From positions 124,001 through 188,000 of the forward strand of contig CAWKPE010000010.1 in NCBI GenBank assembly GCA_963851385.1: a DNA stretch of 64,000 nt, in the 5' to 3' direction. The notes under the pieces were generated by a model, which searched no databases, was not told the DNA's origin, and worked only from the letters and a program-made list of their open reading frames with translations. Made by a program: the position numbers and the translations under genes. The stretch's first letter is position 1; each line of letters begins with the position of its first letter. Shown here one piece after another: positions 57,201 through 64,000 of this stretch. Origin of the DNA: CAWEFA01 sp963851385 (GTDB lineage: Bacteria; Bacteroidota; Bacteroidia; Bacteroidales; DTGW01).

Positions 57201-57935
57201 ATAAATCAATCTGAACAATTAAAAACAACTAACGAGGAATTATCATTATTAAACGCTACAAAGGACCGGTTTTTCTCTATCATTGCACACGATTTAAGAA
57301 ACCCGTTTAATGTAGTTTCAGGATTTTCAGAAATACTTTTAAAAAATTTCGATAAATTATCTCCTGAAAAAATTCACAAGTTTCATGAAATGATCAATAC
57401 TTCGTCAAAAAGCGGAAATAATTTATTAGAAAACCTTTTACAATGGTCTCGTTCACAAACAGGCCGGATTTCTTACGAGCCTGCCAAACTAAACTTACTG
57501 GCAGTTGCCGAAGAAACCGTCAGATTGTTAGAAGGTGACGCCGAACGCAAACATATTACTTTTCAACAATACATTGATCCTCATCAAATAGTTTTTGCAG
57601 ATGAGAACATGCTTAAAACCATTTTCAGAAATCTTATTTCCAACGCTATTAAATTCACAGGTAGTAATGGTACAATTACTTTAAAATCTAGTGCAAATCA
57701 GCAATTAGTAGAAATTAACGTAGCAGATTCAGGTGTTGGAATACCGGCAGACACAATAAGTAAACTATTTCGTGTAGATACAATAGTTACTACAAAAGGC
57801 ACTTTAAAAGAATCAGGTACCGGACTTGGACTCTTGCTTTGTAAGGATTTCGTAGAAAAACACAATGGCAAAATATGGGTTGAAAGTGTTGTTGGTAAAG
57901 GCAGCGAATTTAAATTTTCAATCCCGTTAGCTTAA
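54219..57935 (+). CDS. Kinase 3 of the array: propeller histidine kinase with longest coiled coil
   Basis: The 1238-residue protein begins with a signal peptide (core LIIYCCVVFGVAIHSYGQ) and the shared FDHYTTNDGLSNG propeller start. After propeller and Y_Y_Y (LKYKMENFDKDWI, YTNLDPGKYTFRVKARNNDGIW) and a membrane helix come four consecutive 28-residue coiled-coil modules, LLxERQxxIEEQxEELR in pattern, plus a final QSEQLKTTNEE unit. HisKA has His1024 and HATPase_c ends GTGLGLLLCKDFVEKHNGKIW. The Trp-to-His length is 203 residues, the longest without a PAS. The transmitter DNA is almost identical to that of kinase 2 for long stretches (for example 57419-57480 versus 53519-53580). The gene starts 181 bp after kinase 2. 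No receiver is present. Confidence 0.93.
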   Translation: MYKKRKNKLIIYCCVVFGVAIHSYGQNLDIEFDHYTTNDGLSNGHIYSIIQDSKGFIWLGTGGGLNRFDGQSFISYLYETDDSTSISDNIVNKIVEDTIGNLWILTGRGLNLYNRQKDNFSRKIIKSKNEKQNDLLIISGLIDKQGFFWLSTWNAIYRFKLYNKTLLQNKVINADKYLLDENDIIPNNKNIVYSFTEDKNGIIWVASFSNKLFYFDSKQNRFIPKPIDHPESKNFSDKNKYIFADHEGDLIVAIEWKGLLVWYRKKNKFELYKPDGIFSGPNDNIFSGMIEDNNGLIWIGTRDKGGLNLFNKKTGKFQYCLSDKSNPYSLNSNKVNCVYEDKSGSIWVGVNTGLDRYSPDKNKFKRYFFNPNKPDGLNFNNVLCFAESKSGKIWIGTDGGGLNLLDRKTGIYKHYVNIPTNSNSISSNAIISLCEDHEGTLWLGTFNGGLAMMKNEKFFTYYPDPLNPNSISHRHIWKVFEDSKNNLWVGTLSGGLDLFDRKNDLFYHFTSKDGDSTSLNNNGIIGIYEDSRQNLYITTYTGVSIIELNKYNFNELPPDIKFKNLVHKGNTNSISSNVVNCANEDKNGNIWFGMLTTGLDEFNTKTGKFTNYAKKQGLPGNSVSSIQVDDHNNLWLATDKGLARMNPETHDVRVFDKQDGLQNINLRGWSLKTKDGEMFFGGYEGFNSFYPDSIKYNRHIPSVVITGLKIFNTSIRANELFNNRMILTNDISETKELTLTYKENFITFNFVSIDFNSPEKNLLKYKMENFDKDWIQCSNKLEANYTNLDPGKYTFRVKARNNDGIWNDEGTFIKLVILPPWWKTIWFKLILIAMIIIGIYSAYYIRLALYRKKQKELTVMVHQRTRELEKTNKLLLERQDQIEKQTEELRVDSAIQKETNELLQERQLLIEEQANELRTYNKNLSKTNEVLLKQQARIEEQSKELQAKSDILKAVNEQLMERQSRIEEQAEELRTHSENLKDINDLLVEKQQLIINQSEQLKTTNEELSLLNATKDRFFSIIAHDLRNPFNVVSGFSEILLKNFDKLSPEKIHKFHEMINTSSKSGNNLLENLLQWSRSQTGRISYEPAKLNLLAVAEETVRLLEGDAERKHITFQQYIDPHQIVFADENMLKTIFRNLISNAIKFTGSNGTITLKSSANQQLVEINVADSGVGIPADTISKLFRVDTIVTTKGTLKESGTGLGLLLCKDFVEKHNGKIWVESVVGKGSEFKFSIPLA

Positions 57936-58081
57936 AGAACTTTATATTACTTTTATTGCTTCTCTTTATTTTGAAATAAAAATCTATCAAAAATTTCGTA
58001 TCTTTAATTAGACACCATGAATGATATTTAAAACAGATTATCAGTTATAACTTATTAAAGAGATAACAAGCTTTTTAGGCA

Positions 58082-61000
58082 ATGAAAATAACGCTTTTAT
58101 TTTTCACATCATTAATTACTTTTTTTAGCTCTATCGCCCAGAATGAGCAGATGGCGTTTAAAAGCCTGACTACGAACATGGGTTTGTCTCATGGAGATGT
58201 ATTATGTTTTTACCAGGATCACGAGGGATACATGTGGATTGGTACTACTGACGGTTTAAATAAATATGATGGTGTCGGATTTACCGTATATAAAAATAAA
58301 AAAAATGATACTACTTCTTTATCCAGTAATTACATTATTTGCATATATGAGGATAAACAAAATAATCTCTGGATTGGATTACCAGACGGTTTATGCAGAT
58401 ACAACAGAGATAAAGATAATTTCGAAAAAATATCCTTTAATGATAATCACATAATTAAATTCAAGAGATCAATAAATGTAATATTTGAGGACAACAACAA
58501 AAACCTCTGGATAGGTACCAGTCATGGTTTGTTTTTACTCGATAGAGAAAGAAAAAAATTTACTGTCTGCTTTGAAGAAATTTATGACAATGAAAGTTTA
58601 TCTAATTGCAGCGATATCTGCCAGGATAAACATGGGATACTCTGGTTTTCATTCAAAGATTGGCTAAAAGCCGGACTATTAAAATATGATTCCTATTCAA
58701 AGGTTACTACACTTTATAACAACCAGAATAAAGAATATAATTTAAAAGAAAATTCAATCAATTGCTTAATGATTGATAATCAGGATAATCTTTGGATTGG
58801 TTATAGTTCAAGCGGTATTGATGTGCTTAACGGGCAAACAAAAACAATTACCAGCTATCAGCATATAAATAATAATCCTAAATCTTTAGGCAACAATAAT
58901 ATTTTTTCAATAATACAAAATAAGTACGGGAAAATTCTTATTGGTACAAATGGAGGAGGAATAAGTGTTTTCAACCCAAAAACAAAATTATTCTGCCAGT
59001 ATATTACATCAGAATCAAGCCAGTTATTATTAACAAATGTGATACAAAAACTTTACATTAGTCGCGATGGCATTGTGTGGATTGGATGTTGGGAAGGGGG
59101 AGTCAACATTAGTGATAAACGCTTTGACAGATTTACCCTGTATAGTCAAAATAAACAAGACGAAAATTCTTTATGGGGTAAAATTGTTACCAGTTTTACG
59201 CAAGATTTGAATGGAAATATTTGGGTAGCAACAGATGGCGGTGGAATTAATTTATTTAATCCTTCAAAAAGAAAATTTATAAGGTTTAAAAGCGATAGCA
59301 AAAATAATCAAACGTTAACTAACGATAAGGTTTTGGCACTCGATACAGATAACAAAGACGGTTTGTGGGCAGGTATGTGGCAAGGAGGGTTAAACTATTT
59401 TAAAATAGACGGTGAAAAACTAATTTTAAAAAAGAAATATAATTTTTTAGATGAAAACGATAAGAATAGTAACAGCATTTTTAAGATATATATAGATAAT
59501 AATAAAGAATTATGGGTGGGAAATTTTGCAAGCGGCGCATACAAGTTTGATTCAAGTACTGAAAAATTTAAACCTGTAAAGCTTCCTATAGAAACACAAG
59601 GTTATAATACAATAAGGGATATTTTGTGTGATTCATATAATAATGTATGGATTGCAACTGATGTTAATGGCTTAATAAAAATGAACCTTGAATCAGGAGA
59701 ATTTGAAAGAATTTTACATAACGATAAAGACAGTGCCAGCTTAGTTAATAATTCAATTAATGTAGTTTTTGAAGACAGCAAAAAACGTCTTTGGGTTAGT
59801 TGTGATGGAGGCGGATTAAATCTTTTTAACCGTAAGACAAAATCTTTTACTCATTATACTACTGAACAAGGATTGCCTGATAATACAATTGAAGGAATAT
59901 TAGAAGACAGTCATGGCAACCTATGGATAAGCAGTCACCTGGGTATTACAAAGGCAACTATTGATTCAGTAAATGGAAAACTAAAAATTACATTCAGAAA
60001 TTATACTGTCCAGGATGGGTTACAAGGAAAAGTTTTTAATCGCTCGGCTTATTTTAAAAGCAGGACGGGCGAAATGTATTTTGGTGGTTTAAACGGTTTT
60101 AATGCTTTTAATCCGGATAGTATTAAAGATAATAGTTATATACCACCTGTTCATATTACAGATTTTTTATTATTCAATAAACCCGTTGTCATTGGAGCAA
60201 AAGGCTCGCCCCTGATTAAGCATATTTCGCAAACAAAAAAATTGATATTAAATTATAACCAATCCATTTTTACATTCCGGTTTATTGCATTAAACTATAT
60301 CTTCAGCGAAAAGAATCAGTATGCTTATATCATGGAAGGCTTTGAAAAAGACTGGAACTACGTGGGAACTAAGAAAGAAGCTACTTACACCAACCTTAAT
60401 CCTGGTGAATATACGTTCAAAGTCAAGGCTTCAAATAATGATGGTATTTGGAATGATACTGGTACATCCATTAAAATAATAATTCTGCCTCCCTGGTGGA
60501 AAACCTGGTGGTTTATTTTTATCCTTTTATCTATTATAGTTTCTCTGATTTTTCTTGTCTATTATTTTAGAGTAGCCTCATATCGCAAAAGACAGAAAGA
60601 ACTGACAATTGTGGTTCGTCAACGGACCATGGAACTTGAAAATACAAATCAATTATTACTTGAAAGGCAAAAACAGATAGAGAAACAAGCCGAAGAATTG
60701 CTTGCAGATAGCGCAATTCAGAAAGAGACTAATGAATTGTTGAAGGAAAGACAAATGCGTATTGAAGAGCAGTCTGAAGATATTCAACTTATAAATGAAA
60801 AGTTATTGGAACGTCAGGATCGTATTGAAGAACAATCTGAAGAACTTCGTGCTCACAGTGAAAATTTAAAAGATATAAACAAATTATTAATCGAAAAACA
60901 ACAATTAATAATAAATCAATCTGAACAATTAAAAGCAACTAACGAGGAATTATCAATACTTAACGCTACAAAGGACAGGTTTTTCTCTATCATTGCTCAC

Positions 61001-61645
61001 GATTTACGAAACCCTTTCAACGTAGTCTCCGGCTTCTCTGAAATACTTTTAAGAAATTTTGATAAATTACCTCCTGAAAAAATTCGCAAGTTTCATGAAA
61101 TGATCCATACTTCTTCAAAAAGCGGAAATAATTTACTGGAAAACCTTTTACAATGGTCTCGTTCACAAACAGGACGTATTTCTTATGAACCAATTAAACT
61201 AAACTTACTGGCAGTTGCTGAAGAAACCATCAGATTGCTGGAAAGTGACGCAGAACGCAAACATATTACTTTTCAACAATCCATTGATCCTCATCAGATA
61301 GTTCTTGCGGATGAGAACATGATAAAAACCATCTTCAGAAATCTCCTTTCTAATGCTATTAAATTTACGGGAGCTAATGGAAAAATTGATTTAAAATCTA
61401 AAGCAAACGATCAACAAGTTGAAATAACAATAGCAGATACCGGTGTAGGAATTCCTGCAGATACAATAAGTAAATTATTTCGTGTCGATACCATAGTGAC
61501 AACAAAAGGCACCTCAAAAGAATCTGGTACTGGACTTGGATTATTATTATGCAAAGATTTTGTTGAAAAGCAAGGAGGCAAAATATGGGTTGAAAGTGAA
61601 GTAGGAAAAGGCAGTGAATTCAAATTCACGCTTCCGCTTGCTTAA
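58082..61645 (+). CDS. Kinase 4 of the array: propeller histidine kinase with diverged sensor
   Basis: The 1187-residue protein has a signal peptide (MKITLLFFTSLITFFSSIAQ), then a propeller that starts MAFKSLTTNMGLSHGDVLCFYQDHEGYMWIGT and is clearly less like kinases 1-3. Y_Y_Y (YAYIMEGFEKDWN, YTNLNPGEYTFKVKASNNDGIW, LPPWWKTWW) and a membrane helix follow. The coiled-coil modules (ERQKQIEKQAEE, ERQMRIEEQSED, ERQDRIEEQSEE) give 168 residues from Trp to His973. In contrast to the propeller, its HisKA/HATPase_c is nearly the same as in kinases 2 and 3 (FNVVSGFSEILLRNFDKL, GTGLGLLLCKDFVEK). So it joins a diverged sensor to the common transmitter. A TATCTTTA box at 57999 lies 75 nt before the start. 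Confidence 0.93.
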   Translation: MKITLLFFTSLITFFSSIAQNEQMAFKSLTTNMGLSHGDVLCFYQDHEGYMWIGTTDGLNKYDGVGFTVYKNKKNDTTSLSSNYIICIYEDKQNNLWIGLPDGLCRYNRDKDNFEKISFNDNHIIKFKRSINVIFEDNNKNLWIGTSHGLFLLDRERKKFTVCFEEIYDNESLSNCSDICQDKHGILWFSFKDWLKAGLLKYDSYSKVTTLYNNQNKEYNLKENSINCLMIDNQDNLWIGYSSSGIDVLNGQTKTITSYQHINNNPKSLGNNNIFSIIQNKYGKILIGTNGGGISVFNPKTKLFCQYITSESSQLLLTNVIQKLYISRDGIVWIGCWEGGVNISDKRFDRFTLYSQNKQDENSLWGKIVTSFTQDLNGNIWVATDGGGINLFNPSKRKFIRFKSDSKNNQTLTNDKVLALDTDNKDGLWAGMWQGGLNYFKIDGEKLILKKKYNFLDENDKNSNSIFKIYIDNNKELWVGNFASGAYKFDSSTEKFKPVKLPIETQGYNTIRDILCDSYNNVWIATDVNGLIKMNLESGEFERILHNDKDSASLVNNSINVVFEDSKKRLWVSCDGGGLNLFNRKTKSFTHYTTEQGLPDNTIEGILEDSHGNLWISSHLGITKATIDSVNGKLKITFRNYTVQDGLQGKVFNRSAYFKSRTGEMYFGGLNGFNAFNPDSIKDNSYIPPVHITDFLLFNKPVVIGAKGSPLIKHISQTKKLILNYNQSIFTFRFIALNYIFSEKNQYAYIMEGFEKDWNYVGTKKEATYTNLNPGEYTFKVKASNNDGIWNDTGTSIKIIILPPWWKTWWFIFILLSIIVSLIFLVYYFRVASYRKRQKELTIVVRQRTMELENTNQLLLERQKQIEKQAEELLADSAIQKETNELLKERQMRIEEQSEDIQLINEKLLERQDRIEEQSEELRAHSENLKDINKLLIEKQQLIINQSEQLKATNEELSILNATKDRFFSIIAHDLRNPFNVVSGFSEILLRNFDKLPPEKIRKFHEMIHTSSKSGNNLLENLLQWSRSQTGRISYEPIKLNLLAVAEETIRLLESDAERKHITFQQSIDPHQIVLADENMIKTIFRNLLSNAIKFTGANGKIDLKSKANDQQVEITIADTGVGIPADTISKLFRVDTIVTTKGTSKESGTGLGLLLCKDFVEKQGGKIWVESEVGKGSEFKFTLPLA

Positions 61646-62014
61646 ACGAGTCTTCTAATTTTAGATTATTTCTATTATTAACTATTTCTTATTTTATACT
61701 AGAGCGTTCAAATATTCTTAATTTTATAACATAGATACAACAATGATGTTCATGTCATTTTAATAATTAGCTGGTTATCAAATTAAATCAGATTTTTGAT
61801 TTTTTAAATGAAAACTATTTTCAAATTTTAACTTAAATTTTTATTCATTTATAAACGAAAATGTCTAACAAATAATTAAATAATATTGCTGTATTGTATT
61901 AATTTTAATCTATATCTAAACTTTGCTTTTTAGATAATATTATAAATTATGAAATTTGGATATAATTTATATTATCCTTTAATTAAATCATTTACAATAG
62001 GATTAACTAATCTT
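61646..62014. other. Gene-free AT-rich gap before the fifth propeller gene
   Basis: These 369 bp are very AT-rich. They lack the leader block seen before kinases 1 and 3, and I see no terminator, tRNA or clear promoter. An in-frame ATG at 61949 upstream of the chosen start of the next gene falls here. Confidence 0.5.
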
Positions 62015-64000
62015 ATGAACAAATTATATAAGCTGCATTTAAAATACTATATTATATTTCTGTTAATCTTTATTCGTCCATTCGCTGGTTATAGTCAAAC
62101 AAAAGAATTGTGGTTTAGTTATATCAATACAAGCAATGGTTTATCAAATAATATTATCACATGCATCAAACAGGACAAATCTGGATTCATGTGGATTGGG
62201 ACAGTTAATGGACTCAACAGGTATGATGGATATAATAATAAAATTTTCAAAAAAATTCTTAATGATACAACCAGCTTGGCAGATAATAGTATTTACAGTA
62301 TATACATTGACAATAATAACAATATATGGATTGGAACTCAAACTGGTCTTTGTTTATATAACAGTGATAAAGAAAATTTTAATACCTATTTGCTTGATTC
62401 AAGCAAATATTTTTTAAATTCTGCTAACAGGGTAACTGGAATTGGCGAAGATTCTAAAAAACAGTTGTATGTTGTTGTTGAAATGGGAACACTGTTTTAC
62501 TATAATCGATCAAATGGCAAATTTATTAAAGAACCGCATAATTTTGAAAGTATAAAAAGATTTCTAATTGATAAAGAAGACCGATTTTGGTTTGGTGAAG
62601 CCGATGGTCTTTCATTGTTCAACAAGAAAACAGGCCAGGTATATCACTTTGATACTATAAATTATAATAACAAAACGTACATACTTAAAACAGTCAATAC
62701 TTTACTGGAAGAGGGAGATACTATCTGGATCGGAACAATTAACGGGCAGATTTATTACGTTCTGAAAGATAATATGCAAATAAGACCCCTTGAATATAAT
62801 TTTGAGAATACATACTATATTACTGATATTTATAAAGGAAATGACGGATTATTTTACATTTCAACTACCGACGGTCTTTTTATTTATGACAAAAAAAGAA
62901 ATAAAAGCATATCATATAAATATCAAAAAGACAATTCGCATAGTTTAAATTGCCACGGAGGAGTTATGTCCTATCAAGATCGTCAAGGCAATTTTTGGAT
63001 AGGTACTTTTCAGGGAGGCGTTAACCTGTCGATAGTTGGTAAAGATTTTAAAAACTATGATTATTTCAGTAAAGATATTGCACTTGATATTATCAATATT
63101 CATTCAGTTGCTGAGGATCATGAGGGAAATATCTGGATAGGATCTTTTGATAACGGAATTAATGTTCTAAATCTTACTACATGTAAGAAAAAGTTGTTCA
63201 TGAATAACCCTAATGATCCTTTTTCACTGGGGTATGGTACGCTTTTTACAATTTTTGAAGACAGCAAAAAGAATATTTGGGTTGGATCTTATTTAGGTTA
63301 TTTGCAGAGATATGATTCAATGACAAATAAATTTATTTCTTACCCTTTTTATCCGGAAAAAGGTAAATCGAGCGAAGGAAAAGATATTAGGTCTATTATT
63401 GAAGACAAAGAAGGGAATCTTTGGTTGATTTCTCATGGATTTGGTATGAGCAAGTTTAATCCAAATACAGGGAAATTTAAGCATTTTAAAAGGGATAATA
63501 ATAATTTGAGTTCTTCATTGGCAGATAATTATGCATTTCAATTACTATTAGATGATAACAATTACATTTGGGTAGCTACTGCATCCGGGCTGTCAAAATT
63601 TAATCCTAAGGATGAAACCTTTGTTAATTACTATAGCCGACAGGGTGATTCATCAAGCTTATGTAACAACTATGTTTCCACTCTTTTTGAAGACTCATAC
63701 AGTAATTTATGGATAGGTACGACATTTGGTTTAGATCTTTTTGACAAACAAAAAAATAGTTTTGTTCATTTTTATGAAAAAGATGGTTTGCCCAGCAATC
63801 AGATTAAAAGTATACTCGAGAACAAACCGGGTGAACTATGGATTACCACGGGCAACGGTCTGTCTTGCATGAAATATAGGAAAGATAATAACTCCGGAAA
63901 GATTATTGCCGGGTTTAGAAACTATAATTTATCTGATAATTTACAAGATATTTTCTTTTGGGAACGCTCTGCCTGCAAAACAAAAAAAGGTGAATTAATT
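62015..64000 (+). CDS. Fifth propeller protein of the array, truncated by the window edge
   Basis: The frame from ATG 62015 is open to the right edge (662 codons). It starts with a signal peptide (core YYIIFLLIFIRPFAGYSQ) and then SYINTSNGLSNNIITCIKQDKSGFMWIGTVNGLNRYDGY (broken here), the standard first blade. Reg_prop repeats continue throughout: NNIWIGTQTGLCLYN, GNFWIGTFQGGVN, GNIWIGSFDNGIN, KNIWVGSYLGYLQ, GNLWLISHGFGMS, SNLWIGTTFGLDLF and GELWITTGNGLS. The last residues correspond to the region just before Y_Y_Y in kinase 4. An alternative in-frame ATG at 61949 would put 22 extra residues before the signal peptide. The C-terminal architecture is outside the window; a kinase like its neighbours is expected but unseen. 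Its propeller is diverged from all four others. Confidence 0.88.
   Translation, partial: MNKLYKLHLKYYIIFLLIFIRPFAGYSQTKELWFSYINTSNGLSNNIITCIKQDKSGFMWIGTVNGLNRYDGYNNKIFKKILNDTTSLADNSIYSIYIDNNNNIWIGTQTGLCLYNSDKENFNTYLLDSSKYFLNSANRVTGIGEDSKKQLYVVVEMGTLFYYNRSNGKFIKEPHNFESIKRFLIDKEDRFWFGEADGLSLFNKKTGQVYHFDTINYNNKTYILKTVNTLLEEGDTIWIGTINGQIYYVLKDNMQIRPLEYNFENTYYITDIYKGNDGLFYISTTDGLFIYDKKRNKSISYKYQKDNSHSLNCHGGVMSYQDRQGNFWIGTFQGGVNLSIVGKDFKNYDYFSKDIALDIINIHSVAEDHEGNIWIGSFDNGINVLNLTTCKKKLFMNNPNDPFSLGYGTLFTIFEDSKKNIWVGSYLGYLQRYDSMTNKFISYPFYPEKGKSSEGKDIRSIIEDKEGNLWLISHGFGMSKFNPNTGKFKHFKRDNNNLSSSLADNYAFQLLLDDNNYIWVATASGLSKFNPKDETFVNYYSRQGDSSSLCNNYVSTLFEDSYSNLWIGTTFGLDLFDKQKNSFVHFYEKDGLPSNQIKSILENKPGELWITTGNGLSCMKYRKDNNSGKIIAGFRNYNLSDNLQDIFFWERSACKTKKGELI

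Noticed and set aside
46450..61645. Classification of the array kinases as full hybrid two-component systems
   Set aside because: All four complete proteins end directly after the HATPase G2 region, with no receiver or AraC-type HTH.
62136..62417. Plus-strand ORF of 93 residues near the right edge
   Set aside because: It overlaps in another frame the long open propeller gene starting at 62015, which has clear WIGT repeats.
4660..64000. tRNA or rRNA genes
   Set aside because: I looked through the larger gaps for T-loop and rRNA-like motifs and found none. A tRNAscan run would be decisive.

Overview
The window is AT-rich chromosomal DNA from a member of the Bacteroidota, probably an environmental anaerobe near Bacteroidales. 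The evidence is a set of lineage features. These include promoters of the TTG-N19/20-TAnnTTTG type, a FecR/ECF sigma pair, DUF4382 and PorT-like outer-membrane proteins, a dapB-lepB-lepB cluster, a Bacteroidota-type parE-parC pair and periplasmic two-component propeller kinases. I see no phage, integrase, transposase, CRISPR array, rRNA or tRNA.

Layout. 0-4.7 kb: the end of a K+ channel and a very large NtrY-like sensor kinase. 4.7-8.3 kb: a nested palindromic element, metY under a SAM-I riboswitch, and an Rrf2 regulator with a 4Fe-4S protein. 8.5-12.8 kb: two cheW paralogues, a LOG-family gene, two small envelope genes and plsC. 13.1-17.7 kb: parE-parC. 17.8-22.5 kb: envelope genes and an ECF sigma / membrane anti-sigma-like / periplasmic sensor triad. 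22.6-31.8 kb: tkt, ychF, a second sigma/FecR unit and an ABC exporter. 32-39.4 kb: thrS-infC-rpmI-rplT, a four-helix-bundle gene, dapB and two lepB paralogues. 39.4-46.3 kb: D-lactate dehydrogenase, pyrF, a protease-propeller-barrel outer-membrane protein and a Crp/Fnr regulator. 46.4-64 kb: five consecutive same-strand genes for giant propeller proteins. Four are complete histidine kinases; the fifth runs off the right edge.

The kinase array is the most unusual part. Each complete member has a signal peptide, a beta-propeller of about 700 residues, a Y_Y_Y domain, one membrane helix, a coiled coil built from repeated 21/28-residue modules, and a HisKA-HATPase transmitter with no receiver or AraC domain. 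From the Y_Y_Y-end Trp to the phospho-accepting His, the three simple members measure 140, 168 and 203 residues. All three are exact multiples of seven. No response regulator and no polysaccharide-utilisation genes lie next to the array.

Two genome-wide themes also show. First, four unrelated 7-bp tandem arrays sit in intergenic gaps. Second, many obviously essential genes between 13.5 and 39.4 kb are interrupted by single-base indels (parE, thrS, infC, dapB, lepB and others). These look like uncorrected sequencing errors, so I annotate the affected genes over their full inferred span.
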